NCBI GenBank assembly: GCA_020847435.1
Contig: JADLBX010000012.1
Location: 62,001 to 126,000 of the forward strand
DNA: 64,000 nucleotides
Direction of reading: 5' to 3'
DNA from: Anaerolineales bacterium
GTDB lineage: Bacteria; Chloroflexota; Anaerolineae; Anaerolineales; Villigracilaceae
Below, piece after piece: positions 39,787 through 51,434 of this stretch (the first letter of the stretch is position 1; each line of letters starts with the position of its first letter). A program made the position numbers and the translations under genes. The notes under the pieces were generated by a model. The model made no database searches and had not been told where the DNA came from. It saw only the letters and a program-made list of their open reading frames with translations.

Positions 39787-39904
39787 GCAGGGAGGCGCGT
39801 ACACAAGTAGACACGTAGATACGTAGAAAAAAAACAGGTAAACACTGGAAACATATTTCCGTGTTTACCTGTTTTCTTGTTTACTTGTTTCCGTACTTCA
39901 ACTA
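39784..39904. repeat. Octad array between convergent genes, includes both stop codons
   Basis: AAGTAGGC AGGGAGGC GCGTACAC AAGTAGAC ACGTAGAT ACGTAGAA ... GTGTTTACCTGTTTTCTTGTTTACTTGTTTCC. Confidence 0.85.
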
Positions 39905-41887
39905 CTTGATCTCCACCTGATACGCCGCAGATAAACGCGTGTACCGCGTCGTGCCGGTCACGATCAGAATCGCCTCTTCGCCGGGCTTCAACGAAAACGG
40001 GAAGACAGCCGTCTGGTCGGCGTTGACCGGGATTTGAGTCACAGTGGCAGTGTCGCCTTTGACGATGAGCGACAGGCGGAAGGTCTGCGGGAGAACGTTT
40101 TCGACGCGCGCGAACCCAGCGGAGACCCAGCCGCCATCGTCCGCTTCAAAATCGGACTGGTAGCCTGCCGCGTCCACTTTGACGTCGTCCAACAGGAAGC
40201 CTTCGCCGTTGACCGCCGCGTCCGTGATGTATTCGAAGCGGATCTGCACTTTCTTGCCGGCGAATTGCGAGAGATCAACATCTTCTTGAACCCAATCGCC
40301 GGTTTGACCGTTGTAGCCGCAACCGTACGAATTCCCGGACGGGTCTTCAGTGGTGCAGGACGGCGTGGTGAGAATTTCCCACGTCTGCCCATCGGTGGAG
40401 GCTTCGAGGAAGAGATAATCGTAATCGGTCTCGAGGTCGTACCACATCGAATACGACAGCGTGATCGGCGCGCTGGTGTTGGTGAAATCGAACTCGCGCG
40501 TGAGCATCATGTTCGATTCGTCGCCTTTGTTCGACCAGAAGGCGTATTTACCGGAGTGGGCGTCGGCGGGGAGCAGTTTCGCCACCGTCGAGCCGCTGAA
40601 GGTCAACGTGTGATCGCCCGCGCAGTTAATCGTGAAATAGTCAATGCCGTATTGGTTGACCGATCCGCTCGTCGAAGTCGGGCAGGCTGAAATAGGTTCG
40701 GATACCAAAATTCTAAGCGCTTCGGGGTAGTTGTTGTAGTGATAGCGCCCGTCGCCCACAGACGAATCTTGCAACCACATCGTCGCCGCCCAATCCATGA
40801 ACACATCGTCGGCAGTGACGGGTTGCCCCGTTTGCGGGTCGGTGACCTTTAATTCGACAAACGTTTCGTCAATGCTTGCCAGTCCGTTTTCGGGATGTTT
40901 GACGACTTCCTTGGTCGCGTCCTCGCCGAAGCGGTCGAGCAAGTAGGCAAGGTAGAGGAACGACTGCCCGTAATGAGGTCCGTTCGAGCCGGGGTCGGGC
41001 GACCAATCGGTAAGGTTGATATCCGGCTCGGAGACGTAGTAATAATCGAAGTAGATCGGATATCCGTTCAACAGTTCGGCGACCACCGAAAAACCTTCGT
41101 TAATCCACGAGGCTTCGTTGCGGTCGGTGTTCCAGTGGATCATGTGCTGGAACTCGTGAGCGAGCGTGCCGTAGGTGTCCTCCGCGCCCAGGTCCATATT
41201 GTCGGCGTTGAAGAAGAACATTTCGTGCCCGTTGGAATATTCTTTGACGAGCGGGTTGTATTCATCCGGGGTGGAATAATAGCCCGCGTTCGAGAAGCCC
41301 GTGCCGCGCACGTAGATAATGAAGATGCGCGGATCGCCGTCCACGCCGGGATTTGGCTCACTGCCGAAGAACTCGCGGTTGGTTGGGTACATCTGGTTCT
41401 CGAAGGCGTCGCCGAGTTTTTTCAGATCGCCCTCATCGTACTTCACGCCGTTCTCGATCCAGAAATAAATGTGTTCGCCGACGTAGCGCAAGGTGGCTTT
41501 GGCTTGGAAGTTTTCCACCGTATCCATATTCATTACCCAGAAGGTCTCCTCTTCGTCCAGTTTGTATGACTTGGAGGAGACGGTGGTGGGCACATTGCAG
41601 ATTTTTTGCAAGCGACACGCCAGTTCATACGGATTATTTTCCGGCACAAGCGTTTGCGACAGCGTTTCAACGGTCTCGGTAGAGATCGCCTCCGTGGTCG
41701 GGCGCTCGACCTCCGGGGTGGATGTGGGCGTTTCAAACACGTCAATGGGCGGCAATGGAAAATCGGTGGGAATATTTTGCGATGCCTGATAGACGAGATA
41801 CCCCGCCGCGGCGATCGTGAGGCACGCGCAACAGAGCAGGACGGCAACGATGCCGCCGACGATTTTGGCAGTATTGTCTGAACTCAT
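39902..41887 (-). CDS. Secreted/anchored M6-like metalloprotease (immune-inhibitor-A-like) with N-terminal TM
   Basis: N-terminal hydrophobic segment; LAHEFQHMIHWN (HExxH); C-terminal jelly-roll-like WYDLETDYDYLFLEASTDGQTWE. Confidence 0.8.
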   Translation of the reverse strand: MSSDNTAKIVGGIVAVLLCCACLTIAAAGYLVYQASQNIPTDFPLPPIDVFETPTSTPEVERPTTEAISTETVETLSQTLVPENNPYELACRLQKICNVPTTVSSKSYKLDEEETFWVMNMDTVENFQAKATLRYVGEHIYFWIENGVKYDEGDLKKLGDAFENQMYPTNREFFGSEPNPGVDGDPRIFIIYVRGTGFSNAGYYSTPDEYNPLVKEYSNGHEMFFFNADNMDLGAEDTYGTLAHEFQHMIHWNTDRNEASWINEGFSVVAELLNGYPIYFDYYYVSEPDINLTDWSPDPGSNGPHYGQSFLYLAYLLDRFGEDATKEVVKHPENGLASIDETFVELKVTDPQTGQPVTADDVFMDWAATMWLQDSSVGDGRYHYNNYPEALRILVSEPISACPTSTSGSVNQYGIDYFTINCAGDHTLTFSGSTVAKLLPADAHSGKYAFWSNKGDESNMMLTREFDFTNTSAPITLSYSMWYDLETDYDYLFLEASTDGQTWEILTTPSCTTEDPSGNSYGCGYNGQTGDWVQEDVDLSQFAGKKVQIRFEYITDAAVNGEGFLLDDVKVDAAGYQSDFEADDGGWVSAGFARVENVLPQTFRLSLIVKGDTATVTQIPVNADQTAVFPFSLKPGEEAILIVTGTTRYTRLSAAYQVEIK

Positions 41888-42051
41888 GGATGGCTTCTCC
41901 TTGATGAAATTCCCCGCATCTTATCGTATTTCAATGAAATTGGCATTAGGAAACCTGTCATGAGCAACAAAAGTTTTCTTTCCTCCTTCATCTTTCCAAT
42001 CGCCGCGTGAAAGAGGAAAGAAGAAAGATACGGGAGCCGTTAAATTAAAGA

Positions 42052-42082
42052 GATACGGGAGCAGTTGAACTGCTCCCGTATC
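42052..42082. terminator. Perfect 15-nt stem palindrome 3' of clpC-like gene
   Basis: GATACGGGAGCAGTT G AACTGCTCCCGTATC; half copy at about 42027. Confidence 0.65.
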
Positions 42083-42085
42083 AAA

Positions 42086-44557
42086 TCACGCCTCGGCGGG
42101 TTGTTTCGCCTTCTTCTTCACCGGCTCGGACGTGTGGAAGATGATCTTGCTTTCCTGCTCGTCCACGTCCACCGTCACGGCCGCGCCGTCTTTGTATTTG
42201 TTGCTGAGCAGTTCCATCGAAAGCGGACTCTCCACGTTCTTTTGGATGGCGCGGCGCAGCGGGCGCGCGCCGAACGCGGGATCGTAGCCAGCCTTCGCCA
42301 GCCACTTGCGCGCCGCGTCGGTCAACTCGACGGTGATGTTATGGTCGTTCAAACGGTCCTGCACTTCCTTCATTTGCAGGACGACGATCTCCTCCATCTG
42401 TTCGAGCGAGAGCGGCGAGAACATGATGATCTCGTCTATGCGGTTGAGGAACTCGGGACGGAACGCGCTCTTCAGCGCCTTCTCGATCTTGTCGTGCTGG
42501 TCGCGTTCCTCGTCAGTAGCTTTGGACTGCAAGAAGCCGAGAGTACCGCCCTTCCGCACGTATTCGGTACCCAGGTTCGACGTCATGATCAGAACCGTGT
42601 TGCGGAAGTCCACCACATTGCCCTGACCGTCGGTGAGTCGCCCATCGTCCAAAATTTGCAGGAGCGCGTTCCACACTTCGGGATGCGCTTTCTCGATCTC
42701 ATCAAACAGGATGACGCGATACGGGCGCCTGCGGACCGCTTCGGTAAGTTGACCGCCTTCCTCATAGCCGACGTATCCCGGCGGCGCGCCGAACAAGCGC
42801 GAGACCGTGTGCTGTTCGCGATACTCCGACATATCAATCCGCACAAGCGCGTCCTCGTCGTCGAACATGAACCAGGCGAGGGCTTTGGCGAGTTCCGTCT
42901 TGCCGACGCCTGAAGGCCCGATAAAGATGAACGAACCGATCGGGCGCGACGGGTCTTTCAAACCGCTGCGCGCGCGACGGATCGCGTCCGAGATCGCGTG
43001 GATGGCTTCCTCCTGCCCGATGATGCGCTCGTGTAAGCGCGCCTCCATGTGCAGGAGTTTTTCGGCTTCGGTCTCAAGCATTTGCGTTACCGGGATGCCC
43101 GTCCATTGATGCACGACCGCGGCGATGTCTTCCACGTTGACTTCTTCATCCAGTTGGTGTTCCACTTCCCAGGTACTGCGTTTCTCGTTGTATTCCTCGG
43201 AAATCCGCAAACGTTCCGATTTCTTCTTCGCGGCAAGTTCATAGTCGCGCGCCACGCCCGCTTGTTCCTCTTCGGCTTGCAGTTTTTCGATCTCGGTCTT
43301 CAGCGCCTTGAGGTCGGGCGGCATGGAATACAACGCCACGCGCAATTTCGCCGCGGCTTCGTCCATCAGGTCAATGGCTTTATCGGGCAAGCGGCGGTCC
43401 GTCACATAGCGGTCTGCCAACCGCGCCGCGGCAACCAGCGCGTCATCCGCAAAGCGGACTTTGTGATGCGCCTCGTAGCGGTCGCGCAAACCGTGCAGCA
43501 TCTTGATCGTGTCGTCCACGTTCGGTTCTTCGACGTAGATCGGCGCAAAACGGCGTTCGAGCGCCGCATCTTTCTCGATGTATTTGTGATATTCGTCCAG
43601 CGTCGTCGCGCCGATGCACTGCAACTCGCCGCGCGCCAACGCCGGCTTGAGCATGTTCGACGCGTCCATCGCGCCTTGCGCCGCGCCCGCGCCGACGACC
43701 GTGTGCAATTCATCAATCATCATGATGATGTCGCCGCCCGCGCGTTGGATTTCCTCCACGACGGCTTTTAACCGCTCTTCAAATTCGCCTCTAAATCGGG
43801 ACCCGGCGATCATCGCGCCCAAGTCGAGCGCCACCACCCTTTTGCCTGTAAGAATCTCCGGCACATCGTTGTTGGCGATCTTCTGCGCGAGTCCTTCCAC
43901 AATGGCGGTCTTGCCGACGCCCGCTTCGCCGATCAGCACCGGGTTGTTCTTCGTGCGGCGCGACAGAATCTGAATCAACCGCAGGATTTCGTTATCGCGC
44001 CCGATGACCGGGTCGAGTTTACCTTCGCGCGCCAGTTGAGTCAGGTCGCGTGAATACTTGTCCAACGTGCGGTAGCGCGACTCAGCCTGCGGGTCGGTGA
44101 CGCGTTGTCCGCCGCGTAAATCCTGCACGGCGGAATAGACGCGGTCGCGCGTCAAGCCCGCCGATTCCAAAATGCGCGCGGCGGGCGTGTTGCGTTCCGT
44201 CAAAATGGCGAGGAAGATATGTTCGGTGGAGATGTATTCGTCTTTGAGGCGGTTGGCTTCCTCGTTGGCGAGGTCAATGATCCGCTTGACGCGGGGCGTG
44301 ATAAAAATTTGTCCCGCGCCGCCGCCGAAGATGTTGGCTTTCGGGCTGGCACGCAAGGTCGCGTCGAGGCGTTCAGTCAACGCTTCGGGGCTGACGCTCA
44401 GTTTTTCCAAAATTTGGGGAATCACCCCGCCGGGCTGTTCGATCAGCGCGAGCAGGATATGTTCGGTATCAATCTGGTTATGTCCGTAGCGCTGGATGAT
44501 CTCCGCCGCGCGTTGGGCGGCTTCCTGCGCTCGTTCGGTAAATCGGTCAAATCGCAT
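42086..44557 (-). CDS. clpC: ClpC/ClpB-type AAA+ unfoldase
   Basis: Clp N domain, [33 protein letters not shown]-like [14 protein letters not shown]. Confidence 0.9.
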   Translation of the reverse strand: MRFDRFTERAQEAAQRAAEIIQRYGHNQIDTEHILLALIEQPGGVIPQILEKLSVSPEALTERLDATLRASPKANIFGGGAGQIFITPRVKRIIDLANEEANRLKDEYISTEHIFLAILTERNTPAARILESAGLTRDRVYSAVQDLRGGQRVTDPQAESRYRTLDKYSRDLTQLAREGKLDPVIGRDNEILRLIQILSRRTKNNPVLIGEAGVGKTAIVEGLAQKIANNDVPEILTGKRVVALDLGAMIAGSRFRGEFEERLKAVVEEIQRAGGDIIMMIDELHTVVGAGAAQGAMDASNMLKPALARGELQCIGATTLDEYHKYIEKDAALERRFAPIYVEEPNVDDTIKMLHGLRDRYEAHHKVRFADDALVAAARLADRYVTDRRLPDKAIDLMDEAAAKLRVALYSMPPDLKALKTEIEKLQAEEEQAGVARDYELAAKKKSERLRISEEYNEKRSTWEVEHQLDEEVNVEDIAAVVHQWTGIPVTQMLETEAEKLLHMEARLHERIIGQEEAIHAISDAIRRARSGLKDPSRPIGSFIFIGPSGVGKTELAKALAWFMFDDEDALVRIDMSEYREQHTVSRLFGAPPGYVGYEEGGQLTEAVRRRPYRVILFDEIEKAHPEVWNALLQILDDGRLTDGQGNVVDFRNTVLIMTSNLGTEYVRKGGTLGFLQSKATDEERDQHDKIEKALKSAFRPEFLNRIDEIIMFSPLSLEQMEEIVVLQMKEVQDRLNDHNITVELTDAARKWLAKAGYDPAFGARPLRRAIQKNVESPLSMELLSNKYKDGAAVTVDVDEQESKIIFHTSEPVKKKAKQPAEA

Positions 44558-44685
44558 CATGGGATTGGTTCCTCCGTGGGGCAAATTGGCAATTTGCCCG
44601 ACCTAATTGGTCGCATTATAACAAACGCCGCATTGGCGGTCGGTCAATGCGGCGTAAGAGGAGTGTTGGAGATTGAATGTGTAAT

Positions 44686-45327
44686 TCAATCCGCCGCTTC
44701 GACGACCACAGGTTCAGGCTGGTGCGGCCTGACGTTGAAGAGCTTGAACGCCCACTGCACCGAAGGACCGATCAACAGCGCGAAGACGACCGTCCCGATT
44801 CCCAACGGACCGCCCAACAGCCAACCGACCAACACCACCAGCGCTTCGAGAATGCCGCGCGCAAGTCGGATGCTGACACCGGTCACGCGATGGATCGCGA
44901 GCATCATACTGTCGCGCGGACCCGCTCCTGCGTCTACGCCGATGTAAACAGCGGTGGCGATGCCCTGCACGAGGATACCCGCAAAAAAGAAGAGCATCTG
45001 CAAGAACAGGTTTCCCGATATGGTCGGAAGAAGCCACAAGCAAAAGTCCAGCCATGGACCAATGCTGAGGATATTCCCCAACGTGCCCCAACCGACTTTT
45101 TCGCGCAGCGCCAGCGCAAGAATCAGCACCGTAAAACCGACAAAGACGGTCATCCTGCCGATGGTGATTTTGAAAATATCCGCCAGTGCGATCTCGAAGA
45201 CGAGCCAGGTGGTCGTGCCGAGATCGGCGCGAATGATCAGCGCCAGCGCGAGACCGTATAAGAGAAATCCGATTTGGATGACAAAGAAGTCGCGTACAAA
45301 GGTGTTCCAACGAATGGGCTTGAGCAT
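44686..45327 (-). CDS. YczE/YitT-like integral membrane protein
   Basis: GLALALIIRADLGTTTW and GVDAGAGPRDSMMLAI motifs. Confidence 0.8.
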   Translation of the reverse strand: MLKPIRWNTFVRDFFVIQIGFLLYGLALALIIRADLGTTTWLVFEIALADIFKITIGRMTVFVGFTVLILALALREKVGWGTLGNILSIGPWLDFCLWLLPTISGNLFLQMLFFFAGILVQGIATAVYIGVDAGAGPRDSMMLAIHRVTGVSIRLARGILEALVVLVGWLLGGPLGIGTVVFALLIGPSVQWAFKLFNVRPHQPEPVVVEAAD

Positions 45328-45342
45328 GTGTCTCCTGTTATA

Positions 45343-45473
45343 TGTCATTGCGAGCGAAGCGAAGCAATCTCAACACGCTACCCAACAATTATTCACAGGA
45401 TAGAGGAGATTGCTTCGAGCGGTCCTTCGTCTCCGCTTCGCTCCGCTCAGGACGAGCGCCACTCGCAATGACA
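45343..45473. repeat. Family-D MITE-like element
   Basis: TGTCATTGCGAG...CTCGCAATGACA TIRs, 131 bp. Confidence 0.88.
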
Positions 45474-45512
45474 TGTGGTCTTGGATGCTATCACTCATGA
45501 TAAACTTTCGCC

Positions 45513-45965
45513 ATGCAAAAAATATTCGAAACGAAACGCGATAACTTCTTCATCAGTACCGATCCCGCGCGGCTCGACCTCAACGCCATCGTGGATTTTC
45601 TCTCCCGCGCCTACTGGTCAAAGGGGCGTCCGCGCGAGCGGACGGAACGAGCCATTGCCAACTCGCTGGTATTCGGCTTATACGACGGGGATAAACAGAT
45701 CGGTCTGGCGCGCGTGATAACCGACTACGCCATCTTCGCCTATCTGTGCGACGTGTTCATCCACGAGGACTATCGCTCGCACGGGCTCGGCAAATGGTTA
45801 ATCGAAACGGTCATGAGCCACCCCGACCTGCAAGGACTCCGCCGCTGGACGCTCGCCACGCGCGACGCGCACGGTCTGTATCAACAATTCGGCTGGGGCG
45901 CGCTCAGCCATCCTGAAAGTTGGATGGAAATTTTTCGTCCCTTCCCCGGGGAGGGAAGAGATTGA
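45513..45965 (+). CDS. GNAT-family N-acetyltransferase
   Basis: DVFIHEDYRSHGLGKWLIETVMSHPDLQGLRRWTLATRDAHGLYQQFG. Confidence 0.88.
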   Translation: MQKIFETKRDNFFISTDPARLDLNAIVDFLSRAYWSKGRPRERTERAIANSLVFGLYDGDKQIGLARVITDYAIFAYLCDVFIHEDYRSHGLGKWLIETVMSHPDLQGLRRWTLATRDAHGLYQQFGWGALSHPESWMEIFRPFPGEGRD

Positions 45966-46109
45966 GTTGTCGTTTTGTCAATATGGGGGAATGCTTCACA
46001 TTGAGTAAGGTTCTTGCCGCCATAGCGGCGCGACCAGCCAAGTCAATCGAATGGTCGCCTGAACGTTGTGAACGCCCGAAAACAATTCGCAGAAAGGCGA
46101 ACAAATCAA

Positions 46110-46769
46110 ATGAACTTACATAACGATCCCTATGACGTTGAATATAACGCCGCCATGGATTTGCAGAAGCGCAATGTTTCTGACGATCAGATCCAGCGTT
46201 TCGAAGGCTACGCCTCCGAAATCTTTTCGGCGCTCGGCATGAACTTGAACACGCCCGCCACCAAAGACACGCCGCGGCGATTCATCAAAGCGCTCTTCGA
46301 CATTACAGAAGGCTATGAAGGCGACCCGAAACTACTGAAAGTTTTCGACACGGAATGTCACGGCGAACCGGACTGCCGCTTGAGTCAAGTTGTGGAAGGT
46401 CCCATCCCGTTTTTCGCATTGTGCGAGCATCACGCCCTGCCCTTCTATGGCATGGCGTATGTCGGTTACATTGCTCACGAAAACATCATCGGCATTTCAA
46501 AACTGACGCGCCTCGTGCGGCTCTTCTCGAAGCGGTTTGCGGTTCAGGAACGGATCGGTCAGCAAATTGCGGACACTCTCGAAGCGATGCTGCATCCGCA
46601 TGGCGTGGCTGTTTTTCTCGAGGCGCATCATCTCTGCGTGGAGATGCGCGGCGTGCGCGACACCTCGCCGAAGACGCGCACCAGCGTATGGCGCGGTCAT
46701 TATGCGGAGGACGCCTCCTTGCGCTCCGAATTCTTCACCGCGAGTGGGTTGCAGAGGAACGAGAAGTAA
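46110..46769 (+). CDS. folE: GTP cyclohydrolase I
   Basis: CEHHALPFYGMAYVGYI, GISKLTRLVRLFSKRFAVQERIGQQIADTL, HLCVEMRGVR. Confidence 0.92.
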   Translation: MNLHNDPYDVEYNAAMDLQKRNVSDDQIQRFEGYASEIFSALGMNLNTPATKDTPRRFIKALFDITEGYEGDPKLLKVFDTECHGEPDCRLSQVVEGPIPFFALCEHHALPFYGMAYVGYIAHENIIGISKLTRLVRLFSKRFAVQERIGQQIADTLEAMLHPHGVAVFLEAHHLCVEMRGVRDTSPKTRTSVWRGHYAEDASLRSEFFTASGLQRNEK

Positions 46770-46838
46770 TCTGGAAAGACTTTATGCTCTCGCAGGGTCT
46801 CTGACCCTGCGATGGCGCCTATAAAACACGACGATCAA

Positions 46839-47645
46839 TTATGCCAATCGTTGAGCGTACCCAACCCCCGTCATGTCATCGTGCAATCGCACCACATCGG
46901 GCAACGACTGCGATGATCCGATTTGTTCAACCAGTTTGCACACGCTGAAATTTCGACTCGCGTTTTCGTACTCCGTCAGCCACTGCCGGAGTTGAACGTC
47001 TTCGCGCTCGCGCGGAAACGCGACCTTGTAGCCGCGCAGTCTGATACGCGACGGTTTCGGCGTGAGCCTGGCACGATAGCAACCCTGCTTGCCGCACAAC
47101 AACGCGTACAGTGGATCGCAATTGAACTCGTCCATCATCTTTTTGGTTTCAGGTGAGCGGGGATCGAATTCCCTGCCCAACACGATCACCCGCGCGCCGC
47201 GATACGTTTCGTAGATGCGGAATCCGAATTGGTTGTATTTTGTCGTCGTCAGATTGCGGACCATATCGAAGATTTCCGTTTTTCGAGAGCGTTTGTCCGC
47301 CATCTTTTTGAACAACCCGCCAAATCCTTTTGTGGGTTTGGGCTGGTCAATATCGAGGATCATCAACCTCTCGACGTTCAAGACTTGCGCGCCGTAGCGA
47401 TTCCGCGTGATGACCGCGTGGTCGTCAACGACTTTCAACACCTCTTCTCGAATCTCCACTTCATAATCCTCGAAGAGTTGTTTTTCGCCCGCAATCTTTT
47501 TCTCTATCTTTGCGGCTTTCTCCCTCGCCGCCCTGCGCGCATCCTCCACAGAAACGTTCGACCCGCCATAGCAGGTAATTTCCTGAGGCTTGCCCTCGAT
47601 TAGGATTGTTTGCTTTTCGAGAGTCCAATAGCGGTAGGTTTTCAT
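46839..47645 (-). CDS. Conserved-looking protein of unknown function
   Basis: LMILDIDQPKP, FGFRIYETYRGARVIV, CYRARLTPKPSRIRLRGYKV. Confidence 0.75.
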   Translation of the reverse strand: MKTYRYWTLEKQTILIEGKPQEITCYGGSNVSVEDARRAAREKAAKIEKKIAGEKQLFEDYEVEIREEVLKVVDDHAVITRNRYGAQVLNVERLMILDIDQPKPTKGFGGLFKKMADKRSRKTEIFDMVRNLTTTKYNQFGFRIYETYRGARVIVLGREFDPRSPETKKMMDEFNCDPLYALLCGKQGCYRARLTPKPSRIRLRGYKVAFPREREDVQLRQWLTEYENASRNFSVCKLVEQIGSSQSLPDVVRLHDDMTGVGYAQRLA

Positions 47646-47651
47646 TTCAAC

Positions 47652-47846
47652 CTACCGCTCATCCCCCAGACTGGCAATCGCGCGCAAGAGACCGAAGACG
47701 AGCATACCGAGTTTCAATCCTTCGCCAGCCGTGAGCGCGGTTTCGCTTTCGTTCTTCTCCGCGCGGCGGTTGAGCATTAACGCGGCGACGAGTCCCGCAA
47801 ACGCGCCGACAAGCGCGCCAAAGAGTAGGGTTTTGCTTTTGTTCAT
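47652..47846 (-). CDS. Small YtxH-like membrane protein
   Basis: LLFGALVGAFAGLVAALMLNRR. Confidence 0.6.
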   Translation of the reverse strand: MNKSKTLLFGALVGAFAGLVAALMLNRRAEKNESETALTAGEGLKLGMLVFGLLRAIASLGDER

Positions 47847-47888
47847 ACATTCCTCCAAGACCTCACAGGTCTCACAGACCTGTGAGGT

Positions 47889-48305
47889 CTATTTACCAAA
47901 AAATCTTTTCACGCTCGCGCCGATGCCGTCGAGAAACAGCACGGGCTTGATAGCCATATCCGTCCCGCGCCTGACGTACAGCGCGGCTTTATGAACATAT
48001 TCTTGCGCAATGCCGGTATAGGTCGGCGTGACGCCCAATACTCTCTTCATCAAGTAAATCAGCGCGGCAAGAACGATAAGCACGATAAAACCGACGATCA
48101 GTACCGGAACGACGATCCAGATCGTAGAGACCGCCGCCCAGCGCGCCACGTCACCGCCTTGGTTGAACGCGGCGATGTTGATCAGCGCGATCAACGCGAC
48201 AAAAAGAAGCGCCGCGAGCGCCACAGGGAAAATGATCTGCCACGCCATCTCCCTGCGGTGGCGTTTATAGGATTCGTGAACGGGTTGCGGAATTTTGGCT
48301 TTCAT
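47889..48305 (-). CDS. Hypothetical membrane protein
   Basis: Two strong TM segments; 138 aa. Confidence 0.7.
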   Translation of the reverse strand: MKAKIPQPVHESYKRHRREMAWQIIFPVALAALLFVALIALINIAAFNQGGDVARWAAVSTIWIVVPVLIVGFIVLIVLAALIYLMKRVLGVTPTYTGIAQEYVHKAALYVRRGTDMAIKPVLFLDGIGASVKRFFGK

Positions 48306-48321
48306 TGTTTGTATTTTACCT

Positions 48322-48573
48322 CAGACCCCCACCGTCCTACGAGACCTCCCCCATCCCGCGACATGTTTTTTTCAAAGTCGGGATTTCTCAACGCGAATGT
48401 CGCAAATGTACGAGTAGCGCGAATAAATCCTTGAAAATTCGAGAAACTTGTACTGAGCCTGCCGAAGTATTCGTCCATTCGAGCAATTCGCGTTCCAAAG
48501 TTGTCAAACGACCTTGAAAAAACCATACATCCCGCGACGTGAATCGCGGGATGGGGGAGGCAGGAGGGGGGCG
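48322..48573. repeat. Nested compound repeat element
   Basis: CCTCCCCCATCCCGCGA (48345-48361) / TCGCGGGATGGGGGAGG (48544-48560) perfect 17-bp IR enclosing CGCGAAT-type units and TTGTACTGAGCCTGCCGAAGTA. Confidence 0.8.
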
Positions 48574-48635
48574 ACGCGCATCGCCCAGGCGCTTCATACC
48601 GCTCCGGCACATGGACTTGACCGATATTGTTATTC

Positions 48636-48686
48636 GTAGGGGCAAGGTCCTCTCGCCCCGAATGGGCGGGGAGACCACGCCCCTAC
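48636..48686. repeat. GTAGGGGC...GCCCCTAC REP-like element 3' of ftsZ
   Basis: GTAGGGGCAAGGTCCTCTCGCCCCGAATGGGCGGGGAGACCACGCCCCTAC. Confidence 0.8.
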
Positions 48687-48690
48687 GTGC

Positions 48691-49851
<1,161 letters not shown>

Positions 49852-50010
49852 GTTGAGCCTCCATCAAACATTGGTTGAATAATACTTGCTTTTGATTCCG
49901 TAGTTCGATATTTTAAGAGTGAGCGTTTGCTCTTTGCCGCAGGGATCACAGAGTTCTCAGAGAAAACTCTGTGACCTCTGTGGCTGTGTTTTTATCCTCT
50001 CACATTCTCA

Positions 50011-51243
50011 CTACGGTAAAATCCTGCCGACAATTTTCTTGATGAAACCAAAATCCATACGCGTTTCTCCTTTCTTGCGGCGACTGCGCCCGATGCCCGC
50101 ATCCTGATCCTGCATCGAGACTGCCCACTGCAATAAACCGACACCGGTCGAATACGCCGGTGATTTCAACCGATCCACAAGCCCGGAGAGGCGCTCCGGT
50201 TGCGCCGTACGGACGGGCAAGCCCAACACTGCGTTTGCCACGCGTCCGATCCCGGTCAAGGCAGACGTGCCGCCGGTCAACACGATTCCCGCCGGCAAGA
50301 GACCGTCATACCCGGAGCGTTTGATCTCCTGCATGATCAACGAGAAGATCTCCGCCACGCGCGCTTCGATGATCTCCGCCAGTTCCTGCCGGTTGATCTG
50401 CACCGGGCGGTCCTCGCCAAACGGGCGGATCGAGAAATATTCCTCCGAGCCCACTTCGCCGCGCACCGCATGACCCTGTTGTTTCTTCACTTCCTCCGCC
50501 TGTGCAAACGGCAGGTGCAACCCGTGCGCGATATCCTGCGTAATATGGTTGCCACCGACAGCCAGCACCATCGTATGCCACACATCGCCGTTAACGTAGA
50601 TCGCCAAATCTGCGGTGCCGCCGCCGATATCGCAGACCGCCACACCCATCTGACGTTCCTGCTCGGTCAAAACCGCTTCGCCGGAAGCCAGCGGGTTCAG
50701 CACAAACTCCTTGATCTTGACCCCGCCCGCGCCCACGCAATGCCGCAGGTTGTCCACCGTCGCGGCGGAGGCGGTGATGATGTGCGCCTCCACTTCGAGA
50801 CGATAACCGTGCATCCCCTGCGCGTTGCGAATGCCGTCCTGCCCATCCACTGAAAAACCGCGCTGGATGACGTGAATGATCTCACGGTCGTGCGGAATGG
50901 CGACCGCGCGCGCCTGCTCCATGGCGTGGTCCAGATCGAACTGCTCGATCACGTTGCCGTTCACAGCCGCCGCGCCGCGGCTATTCACCGACGAGACGTG
51001 CGCGCCGGCGATGCTCACCAACGCGGAGGTGATCTCAAGTCCCGAAGTCGATTCGGCTTTCTTCACCGAACGCGTGATCGCCTGCGTCGCCGCGGCGAGG
51101 TCCACGATGACGCCTTTGCGAATCCCTTCCGACGGTTCAATGCCCACGCCGAGAATGCGGATGGATTTATCATCCTCCACGCGTCCCACGAGAGTGCAAA
51201 TTTTGGTCGTGCCTACGTCAATGCCAACTACGATTTCTTCCAT
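50011..51243 (-). CDS. ftsA: Cell division protein FtsA
   Basis: VVGIDVGTTKICTLVG; DIGGGTADLAIY; VLTGGTSALTGI. Confidence 0.95.
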   Translation of the reverse strand: MEEIVVGIDVGTTKICTLVGRVEDDKSIRILGVGIEPSEGIRKGVIVDLAAATQAITRSVKKAESTSGLEITSALVSIAGAHVSSVNSRGAAAVNGNVIEQFDLDHAMEQARAVAIPHDREIIHVIQRGFSVDGQDGIRNAQGMHGYRLEVEAHIITASAATVDNLRHCVGAGGVKIKEFVLNPLASGEAVLTEQERQMGVAVCDIGGGTADLAIYVNGDVWHTMVLAVGGNHITQDIAHGLHLPFAQAEEVKKQQGHAVRGEVGSEEYFSIRPFGEDRPVQINRQELAEIIEARVAEIFSLIMQEIKRSGYDGLLPAGIVLTGGTSALTGIGRVANAVLGLPVRTAQPERLSGLVDRLKSPAYSTGVGLLQWAVSMQDQDAGIGRSRRKKGETRMDFGFIKKIVGRILP

Positions 51244-51264
51244 GATTCCTTTTTATCCATATTC

Positions 51265-51423
51265 GGTGGTTGAGTAGGCGGCGCTCTTCCGCCGTATCGA
51301 AACCACCAGTAACCAAAATATTTTTTGCAACATCAGCATTTTTGAACATCAGTGGTTTCGGTTTCGACAAACTCAACCCAGCGGATACGCCCTCCGCTAG
51401 CGCTTCGGGCTACTCAACCACCG
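51265..51423. repeat. Two GGTGGTTGAGTAG...CAACCACC elements (family C), ftsA-ftsQ intergenic
   Basis: GGTGGTTGAGTAG..GTATCGAAACCACC and GTGGTTTCGGTTTCGACAAACTCAA...GGGCTACTCAACCACC. Confidence 0.8.
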
Positions 51424-51434
51424 GAGTTGCCTTT

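Noticed and set aside
42065-42913. 282-aa plus-strand ORF
   Set aside because: Antisense shadow of the clpC-like gene.
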